Source: Planctomycetaceae bacterium (GTDB lineage: Bacteria; Planctomycetota; Planctomycetia; Pirellulales; Pirellulaceae). Taken from it: a DNA stretch of 64,000 bases. The notes beneath the pieces were generated by a model. The model saw only the letters and a list, made by a program, of their open reading frames with translations. It had not been told where the DNA came from and searched no databases. Both the position numbers and the translations under genes were made by a program. Shown piece by piece: positions 24,583 through 33,588 of this stretch. Within the stretch, counting starts at the first letter, position 1; every line of letters begins with the position of its first letter. The DNA lies in NCBI GenBank assembly GCA_027487485.1, contig JAIYDN010000012.1:1-64000 (forward strand), in the 5' to 3' direction.

Positions 24583-26064
24583 TCAGGAATTGCTGGTTGT
24601 GGGCACGATCAATCGAACAAGTGCTTGTCGAAGTTCGCGTACCTTCAGAGGCATGGGAAGCAAGACGTGACGCGGACTTGTTTTTGCCCCGCGGATGATA
24701 TGCTGCTGCTTGGGGTCGACCAACATCACGACCGGGATATTTTTGGTGTGTTCTTGTTCAATGAACTGATTGAAGGCGCTGAGGGCAAGATTTCCAAGAT
24801 CCGGTGCACACAGAACCAAACAATCGGCCGGTGGGGATTCATCGGGAGAGAACTTGCTAAGGGCCCGTTCGGGATCGCCATAAATAAGAACTTTGTAACC
24901 GCGTTTCTTGAGCTTTTCGCGAAGGATGTCTTGGAGCTCTTGCTTGCTTTCGACCACCATCAAGGTCTTACCCTGTCCTTCCTTGGCCTCCTCCTCATTC
25001 ACTTGGCTGACCCTGTGCAAAGGATCGGAGGATTCCAGTTCCTTTTTGTCAAAGTCGCGGATGGCAGCTTGAATGTCGCTGAGCATTTGGCCGGGCGTTT
25101 GGTAACGCTTTTCGGGATCAAACTCGAGGGCTTTGTTGCAGATCGCGTAGATGCTGTCCGGCAAATCGGGTTCGATGGTGTTTAAGGGTGGGAAATCTTG
25201 AAATCGAGTAACGCTTAGGCGTTGTAGACGATCTCGAGTGTCAACCAGCGCTTGCTTGCCAGAAACCACGTTATAAAAAATGACCCCTACGAAGAAGATA
25301 TCGCTTCGTACATCTCCTTTTCGGACCGAGGTTCCTCGTTCCAATGCAGCGTAGTCGATAGCGCGCGCGCTGGGGCAATCAGCAATCGCCTCCGGGGACG
25401 AAACATCCGCCAGAGCTGCCAACCCAAAGTCCACCAACTTGCATCGACCGCTGGAATGAACCAGTACGTTAGACAGTTTCAAATCTCGGTGCGAAATTCC
25501 TTTTTGAGCCGCGAAGTCCAATCCCGCACAAATGTCCTGCACCAACTTCAACGAATCGAGAGGACCGAACTTGTGTCGAATCTTCAAAATCTCGCGCAGC
25601 GTTTCCCCTTCGACGAACTCCATAACCAAGTACGGAGCCCGCGGGTCGTTTTCAATTTCGAAAATTGTCACGATATTGGGATGCCGCAATTGCAATCCCA
25701 TTCGGCCTTCTCGAAGAAATTGCTCGACGTCCGCCAACTGATCGCGGTGACGGCGCCGCAGGACTTTAATTGCAACGACACGGCCAGTTTCGCGATGGAC
25801 CGCTCGGAATACCCGAGCGAAGGTACCCGCACCGATCATGTACAGTACTTTGTAGTGCCCGTAAAAAAATCCAAGCCGTTCGCCAGTTAGCATTCTGTCC
25901 AGCTGGAAGTTGGTCAGAATGCCTTTCCGCAGAAGCATATTCTTCACTTCTTCGAGCGTGATCTCGCTCGATCGAATTTCGCCCCAAAAGCGATCGATCT
26001 GATCTTGGCTAGCAAGCTCAAGATCTACGGTTCGTTGTGTCAGTGAGCGAGGAGTGAATTCCAT
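24583..26064 (-). CDS. Ser/Thr protein kinase with C-terminal degenerate receiver domain
   Basis: 493 residues, no transmembrane helix. The Hanks-type kinase domain (about 70-335) has the Gly loop IGAGTFARV, Lys100 in VVAIK, HRDLKLSN with Asp194 and DFG with Asp212, so it looks active. The last 128 residues have the spacing of a response-regulator receiver (KTLMVVES, LVLCAPDLGN, IPVVMLVD, LLPMPLKVREL). However, the phospho-acceptor Asp position appears to be Cys419, the acidic pair is VES and the switch Lys is Met. It would be a pseudo-receiver serving as a binding or dimerisation module. The N-terminal 65 residues are helical and unassigned. Confidence 0.87.
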   Translation of the reverse strand: MEFTPRSLTQRTVDLELASQDQIDRFWGEIRSSEITLEEVKNMLLRKGILTNFQLDRMLTGERLGFFYGHYKVLYMIGAGTFARVFRAVHRETGRVVAIKVLRRRHRDQLADVEQFLREGRMGLQLRHPNIVTIFEIENDPRAPYLVMEFVEGETLREILKIRHKFGPLDSLKLVQDICAGLDFAAQKGISHRDLKLSNVLVHSSGRCKLVDFGLAALADVSSPEAIADCPSARAIDYAALERGTSVRKGDVRSDIFFVGVIFYNVVSGKQALVDTRDRLQRLSVTRFQDFPPLNTIEPDLPDSIYAICNKALEFDPEKRYQTPGQMLSDIQAAIRDFDKKELESSDPLHRVSQVNEEEAKEGQGKTLMVVESKQELQDILREKLKKRGYKVLIYGDPERALSKFSPDESPPADCLVLCAPDLGNLALSAFNQFIEQEHTKNIPVVMLVDPKQQHIIRGAKTSPRHVLLPMPLKVRELRQALVRLIVPTTSNS

Positions 26065-26187
26065 TGAGGAAAAAAATGATTGCGGAGAAGAGGGATCGAG
26101 CCAGAGGCAATGGTGAAGAAACGTCTCTACAACTATAGACTAAGCCCATGCTTCAGGCCAAGCAAAATGCAGTTCAGGCAGAAATAG

Positions 26188-26220
26188 GCTCCGCAGGAAA
26201 TCACATGATTCCTGCGGAGC
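26188..26220 (-). terminator. 12-bp hairpin downstream of the small coiled protein gene
   Basis: GCTCCGCAGGAA (26188-26199) pairs with TTCCTGCGGAGC (26209-26220) around a 9-base loop. It lies in the 243-base gap between the kinase start and the end of the 26308-26640 gene. In the minus direction CCTATTTC follows, a weak U tract, so it is a plausible terminator for that gene or a structured leader for the kinase. Confidence 0.5.
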
Positions 26221-26307
26221 AGCCCAAGAAGATCGCTTCGCGTCGGAGAAACAGCGTTCCAAAGTGGCGACTGAGGAAAACTGCTGCGAAGTCAACCAAA
26301 AGCCCGC

Positions 26308-26640
26308 TTATTCTTGTCCGTCGTCTTGCGAATTGCCTTCGTTTTCGCCACCTTCACCGGTCAGTTCAGCGATTTGTGCTTGGTAGGCGTCTCGTTCGCG
26401 ACGAGTTGCTTCCAAATCAAAAACCAAGTACTTCATGTCCAATCGTAGTTGTCCGATCGAATCTTGTACCAATTGTAGGATCTTTCGGCGTCGGTTGGTG
26501 CTTTCGACAACTCGTTGAAACGCTGGCTGGATCGCAAGTCGTTGTGCAGCTGGCAAGGCTTCAATCACTTTTTGAAGATCGATCAGTTCGCTTGGAGTAT
26601 CAACAACGATGTTTTCGGTTGAATGGGCTGCATTGCTCAT
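26308..26640 (-). CDS. Small helical cytoplasmic protein, family not recognised
   Basis: 110 residues from the ATG at 26640, which has GAAGGA nine bases upstream. The protein is almost entirely helical, with heptad-like spacing in VESTNRRRKILQLVQDSIGQLRLDMKYL and an acidic Glu/Asp/Gln-rich tail. No signal peptide or catalytic motif is visible. A coiled-coil adaptor is a fair guess. It has about 280 bases of non-coding sequence upstream before the divergent secreted protein. Confidence 0.65.
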   Translation of the reverse strand: MSNAAHSTENIVVDTPSELIDLQKVIEALPAAQRLAIQPAFQRVVESTNRRRKILQLVQDSIGQLRLDMKYLVFDLEATRRERDAYQAQIAELTGEGGENEGNSQDDGQE

Positions 26641-26921
26641 GCTGGTATTCCTTCGGGGGTGGATTGAAGTTTGTTTTCTGATCGTGACGCTGGCGAGTAT
26701 GAGATTCAAGTAATGCAGGCTTCGTGCCGATACTGCTCATCAGGTCTCTAGCATTGTCGCTAAATCGTTGCCAGTCAAGGATTTAGGAAAATCGCTCGAA
26801 TCGTTTTGTTTTTGCCAATCGGAAAGGTCGGTTGCATTTTTGCAACGCAAACCGATCTGGAATCAAGACCTAAGTCATGCTACAAGCAAGACTTACGGTT
26901 CAGGTCGTTCATTGGCGAAAC

Positions 26922-29708
26922 ATGTTTCCTAGACTCCACCATTCATTTGCAATTTGTTGCAAAAAGTCAACTCCCTGGCCACTTGGGCCGCTTGGGTTGA
27001 CTTTTGTATTCGCAACGTTGCAATTCTGCCAATCCGCTCTTGGCCAGGTGTACGACTCGTTCGACTCGACTATTCCGAAGTTTCGTTTTTGGGTAAGTGA
27101 TTCTCGTGCGCAGCTTTCACCGATTCCAAAATCTGAACCAGGGGTGGAGTCGATGGAGGTTACTGTGGGCCAGGGAGCTTACACCTACCTTGCTTATGCT
27201 ATTCAACCGTCCGCTGTCATTCAAGACCTTCGAGCATCCCTAAGAATTCGCAGCGCCCAAAGCGGGCTCCGAATTGGATTCCGCATTGTGTTCCCAAGCA
27301 GCACCGACCCGGCAACTCAAGACCCGTTGGTGGAAGTCGTCCTGGGCACTCCGAGCGAAGGTGGTGGAAGTTGGTCAACATCCACCATCGACAACATCAT
27401 GGGCGAATTTGAAAAGCGAGTGCGATTTCTTCGTGTGAAGTATGGCCCCAACGTTAATCTGCGCGATCCTTATGTCGATGCGGTCTTGCTCAGTGTCAGT
27501 TCTCTTCCAGGAACGATTCGGCTACAAGTCGATGATCTCGAAGTGGAAGGGATGGTTGACCCGGCCTTGACGATTCCGCAAGAAGGAGCGGTCGGCCCAT
27601 CAAGCGACTCTTCCAACGTGTCGATTGAAGAACAGCTTCGAGCGCTTCAAACCACGGTGCCAAGGTGGATCCAGCATCAGGGCGAGAGTCTTGATTATCT
27701 CCAGGAATTGGGGTTCACCGCCATCATCACCAATCGCCCCAACGACCCTTTGCTGGTCGAGCAGGCTATGCGCACGGGCATGGGTGTGATCGCTCCGCCT
27801 CCAGAATTGACTCCGTCGGAGAATCTCGCAAAAGAGTACAAGCATGTTCAGGGCTGGTTATTGGGCATGGCGTTAGACCAATCGCACCTTGAGCAAACGC
27901 GAGCTCGAGTCGCGCGCGTGACTCGATTCCCACAATCGTTAGCTAGGCCCATGATTGGCGAGGCTATGGAAATGTACGGTTCATACAGTCGGTTAACCGA
28001 TTGGCTAGCAGTGCCGTTGACTCTTCCCACTCGAGTGCAATCGTCGCGGGAGGCAAGCTTGATTATGCAACAAGACCTGCGTCCGATGGCCAGTCGGTCG
28101 ATGCCTTTGACTTCGATTGTTACTCAGATGCCGACCGATTGGGTGGCTCAAAAGGAAATGGCCTTTCGTTCGATTGGAAATGAGACGGCAGATACCGCCA
28201 ACTACGATCTTCTTCAAGTTCGTATGCAGCTATATCGCAGCATGATGCAAGGAACCCGAGGCTGGGTTTTCCGTTCTGGAGCTCCTTTAGATGTAGGGGA
28301 CGTGACGTCGATCGCTCGAAGTCAGGGGTATTCAGGCATCAACCGAGAGATCGAATTGCTGGTCCCGTGGATCCGCGCTAGCCAGTCCGCATGGCGTCCG
28401 ATTGCGGTTGATTCGGCCGACCATACGGGGGCAGTCATCGACACGCCTAACAGTCAATTGGCATTGATACTGGCTTCAGGACGATTGGACCAAATATGTA
28501 GTGTTGCACCGGCCGCCGAAAGGATTCAAATCACGCTTCCTAACTCAGGGCAAACTCGCAGCATTTTTCGAATCACGAATGGTGAGCTTGAACCACTTAA
28601 TCCGCGAGAAACCCCCAACGGTCTTGTCATCACCATCCAACGCCCCGCCTTAGTGGAACAGATCGTCAGCGTTGTCGATCCAAAGCCAGTCGCTTATTTA
28701 AGGGAGCAGTTAGGCAGCCTGTCCCCCTCCTTGGTAGATTCTCGCCATAAAGTTCTGGAGCAGGTTTTGGAACTTGCACAAAAAACGCTGGTGGCTCAGC
28801 AAGTTCCCCCCAATGATGCTCGGTGGGAAACGATTCGACGTGCCCAGTCGCTTCATCGAGAATCGATTCAGTATCTTGCACGTGCGAATCTACCAGCCTC
28901 AATTCGATCCGCAGACCAAGCGACCTTGGTTGCCCAAAGCGTCGTAAGAACGGCATGGGAAGAAGGGGTAGCTCAGTTCAGTTCGGTCCAAAGCAGTCCT
29001 TTGGTGGCGTCCCCTTTGTCGTTGCCCTTGCATTACGAATTCACCAAATTACTGGACGGCAGATCTTGGCAAACGATTCCAGTACCGGGCTTTCCTTTTA
29101 GCAACACGGATCAGTTTTATTCCGCGGGCTGGCATGTAGATAGGCGATTGACTGATACAGTTGCCAGCGACTGCGTCGTGGGCAATCTTGGGCCTGGAGG
29201 AAAACCAACCCTGATGTTGACCGCCAAGCCGGTTCAGAACCAACCCATTCCAAGCGGCTACGCGGGCGCAGCGATGCGAGTCACCTCGCCAACCTTGAAT
29301 GTTCCCATGGGTGCCATGGTCTTCCTGCAAGGTGTTGTTCGGATCGAATCGGGCAAAGGGGAATCGCAGAGTGGATTGCTGATTTGCGACAGTGCTGGAG
29401 GTGAATCGCTTGGCCAATTGGTGTCCGCGAACGATCCTTCCCAGTACGAATGGCGACGATTTGAACTTGTTCGGTTCGTGACCAAGCCCGGCGGTATTCG
29501 CATCCATCTTGAAACTCGTGGGCAAGTTCAGGCATTGATTGCAGACATGAGTGCAGAAATGATCATTCCGACGACGCAAGCAGGAGTCCAGCTCAACGAA
29601 GTAACCTACAGCCCTTCAGAATCGGATGTGGAACGTGGGCTGCCAGTGAATGCGTCCCGTCCTCAAGCGGGCGGTTCTATCCGCCAACCGTACACGCAAG
29701 ACCAGTAG
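26922..29708 (+). CDS. Large secreted protein, possible degenerate glycosidase architecture
   Basis: 928 residues from the ATG at 26922 (an ATG at 26877 would add 15). The signal peptide ends near SALGQ. An N-terminal beta-sandwich-like part (about 45-180) is followed by a segment with TIM-barrel-like rhythm (YLQELGFTAIITNRP, then GMGVIAPPPE, then GWLLGMALD) and a helical middle. A C-terminal carbohydrate-binding-like sandwich (PMGAMVFLQGVVRIESG, GGIRIHLETRGQ) ends the protein. I see no confident pair of catalytic acids and no named family. The 3' end overlaps uppP by 46 bases on the opposite strand. Confidence 0.65.
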   Translation: MFPRLHHSFAICCKKSTPWPLGPLGLTFVFATLQFCQSALGQVYDSFDSTIPKFRFWVSDSRAQLSPIPKSEPGVESMEVTVGQGAYTYLAYAIQPSAVIQDLRASLRIRSAQSGLRIGFRIVFPSSTDPATQDPLVEVVLGTPSEGGGSWSTSTIDNIMGEFEKRVRFLRVKYGPNVNLRDPYVDAVLLSVSSLPGTIRLQVDDLEVEGMVDPALTIPQEGAVGPSSDSSNVSIEEQLRALQTTVPRWIQHQGESLDYLQELGFTAIITNRPNDPLLVEQAMRTGMGVIAPPPELTPSENLAKEYKHVQGWLLGMALDQSHLEQTRARVARVTRFPQSLARPMIGEAMEMYGSYSRLTDWLAVPLTLPTRVQSSREASLIMQQDLRPMASRSMPLTSIVTQMPTDWVAQKEMAFRSIGNETADTANYDLLQVRMQLYRSMMQGTRGWVFRSGAPLDVGDVTSIARSQGYSGINREIELLVPWIRASQSAWRPIAVDSADHTGAVIDTPNSQLALILASGRLDQICSVAPAAERIQITLPNSGQTRSIFRITNGELEPLNPRETPNGLVITIQRPALVEQIVSVVDPKPVAYLREQLGSLSPSLVDSRHKVLEQVLELAQKTLVAQQVPPNDARWETIRRAQSLHRESIQYLARANLPASIRSADQATLVAQSVVRTAWEEGVAQFSSVQSSPLVASPLSLPLHYEFTKLLDGRSWQTIPVPGFPFSNTDQFYSAGWHVDRRLTDTVASDCVVGNLGPGGKPTLMLTAKPVQNQPIPSGYAGAAMRVTSPTLNVPMGAMVFLQGVVRIESGKGESQSGLLICDSAGGESLGQLVSANDPSQYEWRRFELVRFVTKPGGIRIHLETRGQVQALIADMSAEMIIPTTQAGVQLNEVTYSPSESDVERGLPVNASRPQAGGSIRQPYTQDQ

Positions 29709-30547
29709 ATCAACGCTGCGCCAACGATGATTCGGTAAACGGCAAACGGAGCGAAACCACGCTTTCGCACCCAGCCCATGAACCATGCAATCACAGCAAA
29801 CGCAACGAGGAAGCTGGTAATGAACCCAGCCCCCAGTGCAGTCCATTGTTCTAAAGTCGGGAAGGATTCCTTGACAAGATGCTGCGCAAGCTTGAATCCA
29901 GCGGCCGCAAACATGACAGGAATCGACAGAAAGAAACTAAATTCTAACGCGGCGCTGCGCGACAAGCCCATGACCTGCCCGCCCGCAATCGTTGCCATCG
30001 ATCGGCTCGTTCCTGGGAAAGCAGCCGCCAAAATCTGAGCTAAGCCAATCGCAATGGCTTGTTTCAGATTGATTTGCTCCAGCTTTTCGGTCGTAGCGCG
30101 AGGACTGAAAAACCAATCCACAGCGTACATAGCTATTCCACCGACAACTAAAGCGACCCCAATCATCCACAGGTGTTCCAGATTCTCGCCGATCAGCTTA
30201 TCGATTAAAAAGCAAGGGATGGCTGTGACCGTGAAACTGATCATGACCAACGATAGCGGGTGACGCAACCAAAGTGAACCTTTGGTGCTGGAGGAACTTC
30301 CCTCGCCGGCTTGGAGCGATGTTGCGAACGAGGACGCGAAAGAGGTCAACCGTTTCCAGAAAAAGGCAACCACGGCAAGGATCGCGCCTAGCTGAATGAA
30401 GACCGCAAACATTTTCCAAAAACTATCGGACCGATTTAGCCCCAATAACTCTTGAGCCATCACAATATGAGCGGTCGAACTCACCGGCAGAAACTCCGTC
30501 AGTCCTTCGACAATGCCTTGCAGGATGGCAGCAATCAGATCGGTCAT
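29663..30547 (-). CDS. uppP: Undecaprenyl-diphosphatase UppP (BacA)
   Basis: 294 residues, polytopic, about eight helices. The signature EGLTEFLPVSSTAH near 14-27 and FPGTSRSMATI further on are the two conserved BacA/UppP active-site regions. It dephosphorylates undecaprenyl diphosphate to recycle the lipid carrier for peptidoglycan and other envelope polymers; its presence fits the peptidoglycan now known in planctomycetes. The last 46 bases overlap the convergent secreted protein gene. Confidence 0.95.
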   Translation of the reverse strand: MTDLIAAILQGIVEGLTEFLPVSSTAHIVMAQELLGLNRSDSFWKMFAVFIQLGAILAVVAFFWKRLTSFASSFATSLQAGEGSSSSTKGSLWLRHPLSLVMISFTVTAIPCFLIDKLIGENLEHLWMIGVALVVGGIAMYAVDWFFSPRATTEKLEQINLKQAIAIGLAQILAAAFPGTSRSMATIAGGQVMGLSRSAALEFSFFLSIPVMFAAAGFKLAQHLVKESFPTLEQWTALGAGFITSFLVAFAVIAWFMGWVRKRGFAPFAVYRIIVGAALIYWSCVYGWRIEPPA

Positions 30548-30849
30548 GGAATTGGTTGGCTAAAGTAGGGGTGCGTTCCATCTTGCGACAGCCATTCTGC
30601 GAAAGGTTGGTGTCGAAGACTTGCAAGAAACAACCAGTCGGGACGAACGTCCGGAAAGTGTTGACTGAACAGGATAGCTCAAGAAATAGGGAACTCCATC
30701 GTGATTCCGGCAGCGATCACGGCCTTCATATCCAGTTAATATCCAGTTACGAATCAGCCAAAGGTAAGGAAAAAATCGGTTGTGACGATTTTGATTCTTG
30801 TGACCGGTGACCCTTCACCCAGTGCCCATCAGGGAATACACTGCACACC
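30548..30849. other. Intergenic region with a tandem repeat, otherwise empty
   Basis: These 302 bases separate the divergent uppP and the 348-residue gene, so promoters for both are expected. Apart from the 11-base tandem repeat at 30728-30749, I see no tRNA, long hairpin or small open frame worth calling. Confidence 0.4.
30728..30749. repeat. Exact 11-bp tandem repeat (ATATCCAGTTA x2)
   Basis: ATATCCAGTTA occurs twice head to tail, about 100 bases before the ATG at 30850. The 11-base period is one helical turn, which would place two sites on the same DNA face, as for a regulator-binding site. That use is conjecture. Confidence 0.4.
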
Positions 30850-31896
30850 ATGAGGCGACTACTAAGACTATGGGGGAAAAAACGAGGCGGACGCATGTCC
30901 GGCTGGTGGTTTGTTGGCTCTTTGGGTGAGGCCCTTTTTTTTGCCTCGTTCTTTTTGGTCGGGGTGGTTTGCTTTACAACGATCGTCGGCTGGCAGTTCT
31001 TGTCCCCAAGCACTCAGGTCGTTCGCATCGGGTACGGGTTTTGGTTGTTAACGACGGTTTCGGCAGCTTGCATCGTGCTGGGTGCGGTCGGGTTTTGGTA
31101 TCGAGTTTTGAAGGTTGCCACCAGCGATGAACATCGGGAAATCATCTCACAGCGCGGAATTGTTCCTCGCCCAAAGCAACTTGGTAGCAAGTCCATCTTG
31201 CCTCCTTCGGTTCCGCCTCTAACCCCGTTCACCGACAGCCCAGGTGCAAAACTGGCGTTTCGTCTTCCATGCGAATGGAAAGGGACAGGGGCCCTCGTTG
31301 CCTACGGGCTTTTCGCGATGTTTTGGAATGCCATGATGGCCGTCTTTTGCGTCTTCGCGATCGGTGGTGTTCTCAAAGGAGACATCCAGTACCGCCTGTT
31401 CGCTTTGCTAATCCCAGGGATTTACATTGGTTTGCGGTCAGGGCAATTGTTCCTGAAATCTTACATTCAGGCGATTGGAATCGGGTCAACCACACTTGAA
31501 ATCGAAGATCTGCCGTTGATCCCTGGACAAAAATACAAGCTGCTGCTGGTTCAGTACGGACGTCTCGTTATTAAGAAACTATCAATTCGGCTGGTCTGCG
31601 AAGAGGAAAGCACTTATCATTTTGGTACCGATATCCGCACCGAACATCAGATTGTTCGTCAACAAATCATTCTAGACCAAGGGCGGTTTCGAATCGATTG
31701 GGGGCGACCTCTGGAACTGGAATGTGAGATCTCGATTCCGGCGGACGCAATGCATTCATTTCAAAGTCTTCATAACGCCATTCATTGGAAGATTATCGTC
31801 GAAGGAGAGGCAAATCGATGGCCATCGTACTGCCGAAATTTCCCCGTAGTGGTCTACCCACTCGCTCGAACCAGTCAGCTCAAGCAACCGTCATGA
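30850..31896 (+). CDS. Membrane protein with C-terminal arrestin-like domain
   Basis: 348 residues. Two helices (about 24-45 and 55-80) and, after a Pro/Ser-rich loop, two more (about 145-168 and 175-195) precede a soluble C-terminal domain. That domain has the strand pattern of arrestin/Spo0M-type folds: LVIKKLSIRLVCEE, CEISIPADAMHSF, IHWKIIVEG and FPVVVYP. It overlaps the next gene by four bases (ATGA), so the two are made together. Bacterial arrestin-like proteins are poorly characterised, and this assignment rests on motif rhythm alone. Confidence 0.6.
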   Translation: MRRLLRLWGKKRGGRMSGWWFVGSLGEALFFASFFLVGVVCFTTIVGWQFLSPSTQVVRIGYGFWLLTTVSAACIVLGAVGFWYRVLKVATSDEHREIISQRGIVPRPKQLGSKSILPPSVPPLTPFTDSPGAKLAFRLPCEWKGTGALVAYGLFAMFWNAMMAVFCVFAIGGVLKGDIQYRLFALLIPGIYIGLRSGQLFLKSYIQAIGIGSTTLEIEDLPLIPGQKYKLLLVQYGRLVIKKLSIRLVCEEESTYHFGTDIRTEHQIVRQQIILDQGRFRIDWGRPLELECEISIPADAMHSFQSLHNAIHWKIIVEGEANRWPSYCRNFPVVVYPLARTSQLKQPS

Positions 31897-32264
31897 TACG
31901 ACTGATCGGTTTACAGCCCACTTACATGCCTCGGGAATCGCTCGAATTTGAATATCGAGTCTCCAACATCAACCAGAGCATGATCTCTGCCATCGAAGCT
32001 TCCGTGGTCTGGCTTACCGAAGGCAAAGGAACAGAAGATCTCGGCGTGCATTCGTTCCAACGTCTCACTGGAAACGCCTTGTCGGCAGCCGATTGGACCG
32101 TTCCGCAACGCGTGGTCGTGCCTCTTCCCGATTCACCACTTTCTTACGAAGGGAAGCTCTTGAAGATCTCGTGGTGCGTTCGAGTTCGTTTCTACCTGAA
32201 TGATGGCACCGAGCTTGTTGCTCAACAGCCCTTCTACCTAGGAACCATCACCAAAGAAGTTTAG
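31893..32264 (+). CDS. Small arrestin-like beta-sandwich protein
   Basis: 123 residues from the ATG inside the preceding stop. It is all-beta by eye, with PRESLEFEYRV, SVVWLTEGKG, LPDSPLSYEGKLLKI and WCVRVRFYLNDG. This is the order expected for a single arrestin-type sheet that could complement the domain at the end of the preceding protein. No signal peptide, so probably cytoplasmic. The function is unknown; coupling to a membrane partner suggests a two-part complex. Confidence 0.6.
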   Translation: MIRLIGLQPTYMPRESLEFEYRVSNINQSMISAIEASVVWLTEGKGTEDLGVHSFQRLTGNALSAADWTVPQRVVVPLPDSPLSYEGKLLKISWCVRVRFYLNDGTELVAQQPFYLGTITKEV

Positions 32265-32312
32265 TGGTCGTGGGATGGGCGGATCGATCTCGCCAACTTC
32301 CAATCTACAAGC

Positions 32313-32327
32313 GCCCTGCCACAGGGC
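32313..32327. terminator. Short GC hairpin between convergent genes
   Basis: GCCCTG, loop CCA, CAGGGC in the 98-base gap between the arrestin-like gene and argJ. The stem is only six pairs and no U tract follows, so a terminator role is weak. Confidence 0.25.
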
Positions 32328-32362
32328 ACGCGTTCGCCAGTAAATAGATTCGGCACGCGAAT

Positions 32363-33565
32363 CTAAGTCGTATATTCGGAATTGAAGCGAACATATTCCG
32401 TATTCAAGTCGGTGGTCCAGTGTGTTGCCTTTCCTGGTCCCATTCCAACTTGAAGATCGATTTCAGTAAGCTTCGCTCCCTTGATCGATGTGCTGACTGT
32501 GGTTGCATCGAACGGCAACGGCTCACCCTTGTCGAACAGCGGGATACCGTTGATCTTCAACGCTGTAAATTCGGGTCGTATCGGTACTCCGGCGTAACCA
32601 GCTGCCGAGACGATTCGCCCCCAGTTGGGATCGCCGCCAGTAATCGCGGTTTTCACTAAGTTGCTCAGGGCAACGCTTCTCGCGACCGCATCGGCATCCG
32701 CATCGGTGTTGGCTCCCGCAATCCGGATCTCCAACAAATGCGTCGCTCCCTCGCCATCATCGGGGATCTTCTTGGCAAGTTCGATAGCCAGTTCTTCTAG
32801 TTGCTTTGCAAAATCAAGTTCCGCATTCCCTTCCAGGGCAGGCTTGCTTGCGGTCGGTTGGGCTGCCAGCATCACCAGCGAATCATTGGTGCTCATGTGT
32901 CCTTCGACACTGATGCAATTGAAGGACTTGTTGGCTGCCGCCTGAAGAATCCGTTGAGCTTGTGCAGGATCTAGGGGAGCGTCCGTGATGATGATGGCGA
33001 GCATGGTTGCCATCTTTGGACCGATCATGCCGGCGCCTTTGCACATCCCAACGATATGTGTGTCGTTTGTACCAAGCTGGAACTTTCGCTCGGCGGTTTT
33101 GCGAGCGATATCGGTAGTCAAAATGCCATCGCAGGCGTTCAGAAAGCCTTGTTCCGTTGCAGCCAATTCTCGGGAAGCAGCTTGGATCCCTTCCGTCACT
33201 TTGTCCATAGGCAGGAATCGACCGATCACCCCAGTGCTCATCACGACAAATTGATCTGCGGTTAGGTTGCCGGACGGATCGATGGCGGCCGCCGCCAGCT
33301 TGGTCATTTCGACCGCATCCTGATGGCCTCGCGAGCCCGTGCACGCGTTCGCGTTTCCGCTGTTAACGACGATGCCGCGTATTGTGTTCGAAGGAGTCCT
33401 GCTGCGGGACACCACCACTGGGGCGGCGACGATTTGGTTGGTGGTGTAAACACCAGCTGCAACACAAGCGGAATCCGATACGATCAACGTAACGTCCCGT
33501 GCTCCGGGACGCGATTTGATTTTGCTAACCACGCCAGCGAAACGAAAGCCAACTGGAAGATGCAT
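32363..33565 (-). CDS. argJ: Bifunctional glutamate N-acetyltransferase / amino-acid N-acetyltransferase ArgJ
   Basis: 400 residues. ArgJ hallmarks are VVNSGNANACTG, FVVMSTGVIGR and the autocleavage site KMATMLAIIITDA, where the Thr after MA becomes the nucleophile of the beta chain. It transfers acetyl from N-acetylornithine to glutamate, closing the cyclic arginine pathway. The usual VDGDTSTND segment reads VEGHMSTND here, a change near the active site that may be a lineage variant. It lies 23 bases after the BtaA-like gene on the same strand; no other arginine gene is adjacent. Confidence 0.93.
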   Translation of the reverse strand: MHLPVGFRFAGVVSKIKSRPGARDVTLIVSDSACVAAGVYTTNQIVAAPVVVSRSRTPSNTIRGIVVNSGNANACTGSRGHQDAVEMTKLAAAAIDPSGNLTADQFVVMSTGVIGRFLPMDKVTEGIQAASRELAATEQGFLNACDGILTTDIARKTAERKFQLGTNDTHIVGMCKGAGMIGPKMATMLAIIITDAPLDPAQAQRILQAAANKSFNCISVEGHMSTNDSLVMLAAQPTASKPALEGNAELDFAKQLEELAIELAKKIPDDGEGATHLLEIRIAGANTDADADAVARSVALSNLVKTAITGGDPNWGRIVSAAGYAGVPIRPEFTALKINGIPLFDKGEPLPFDATTVSTSIKGAKLTEIDLQVGMGPGKATHWTTDLNTEYVRFNSEYTT

Positions 33566-33588
33566 TGCAGGGGGGCTCCGAAAGGCGT

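Noticed and set aside
24529-25185. 218-codon plus-strand open frame
   Set aside because: Antisense of the kinase and receiver-like tail; no recognisable motifs.
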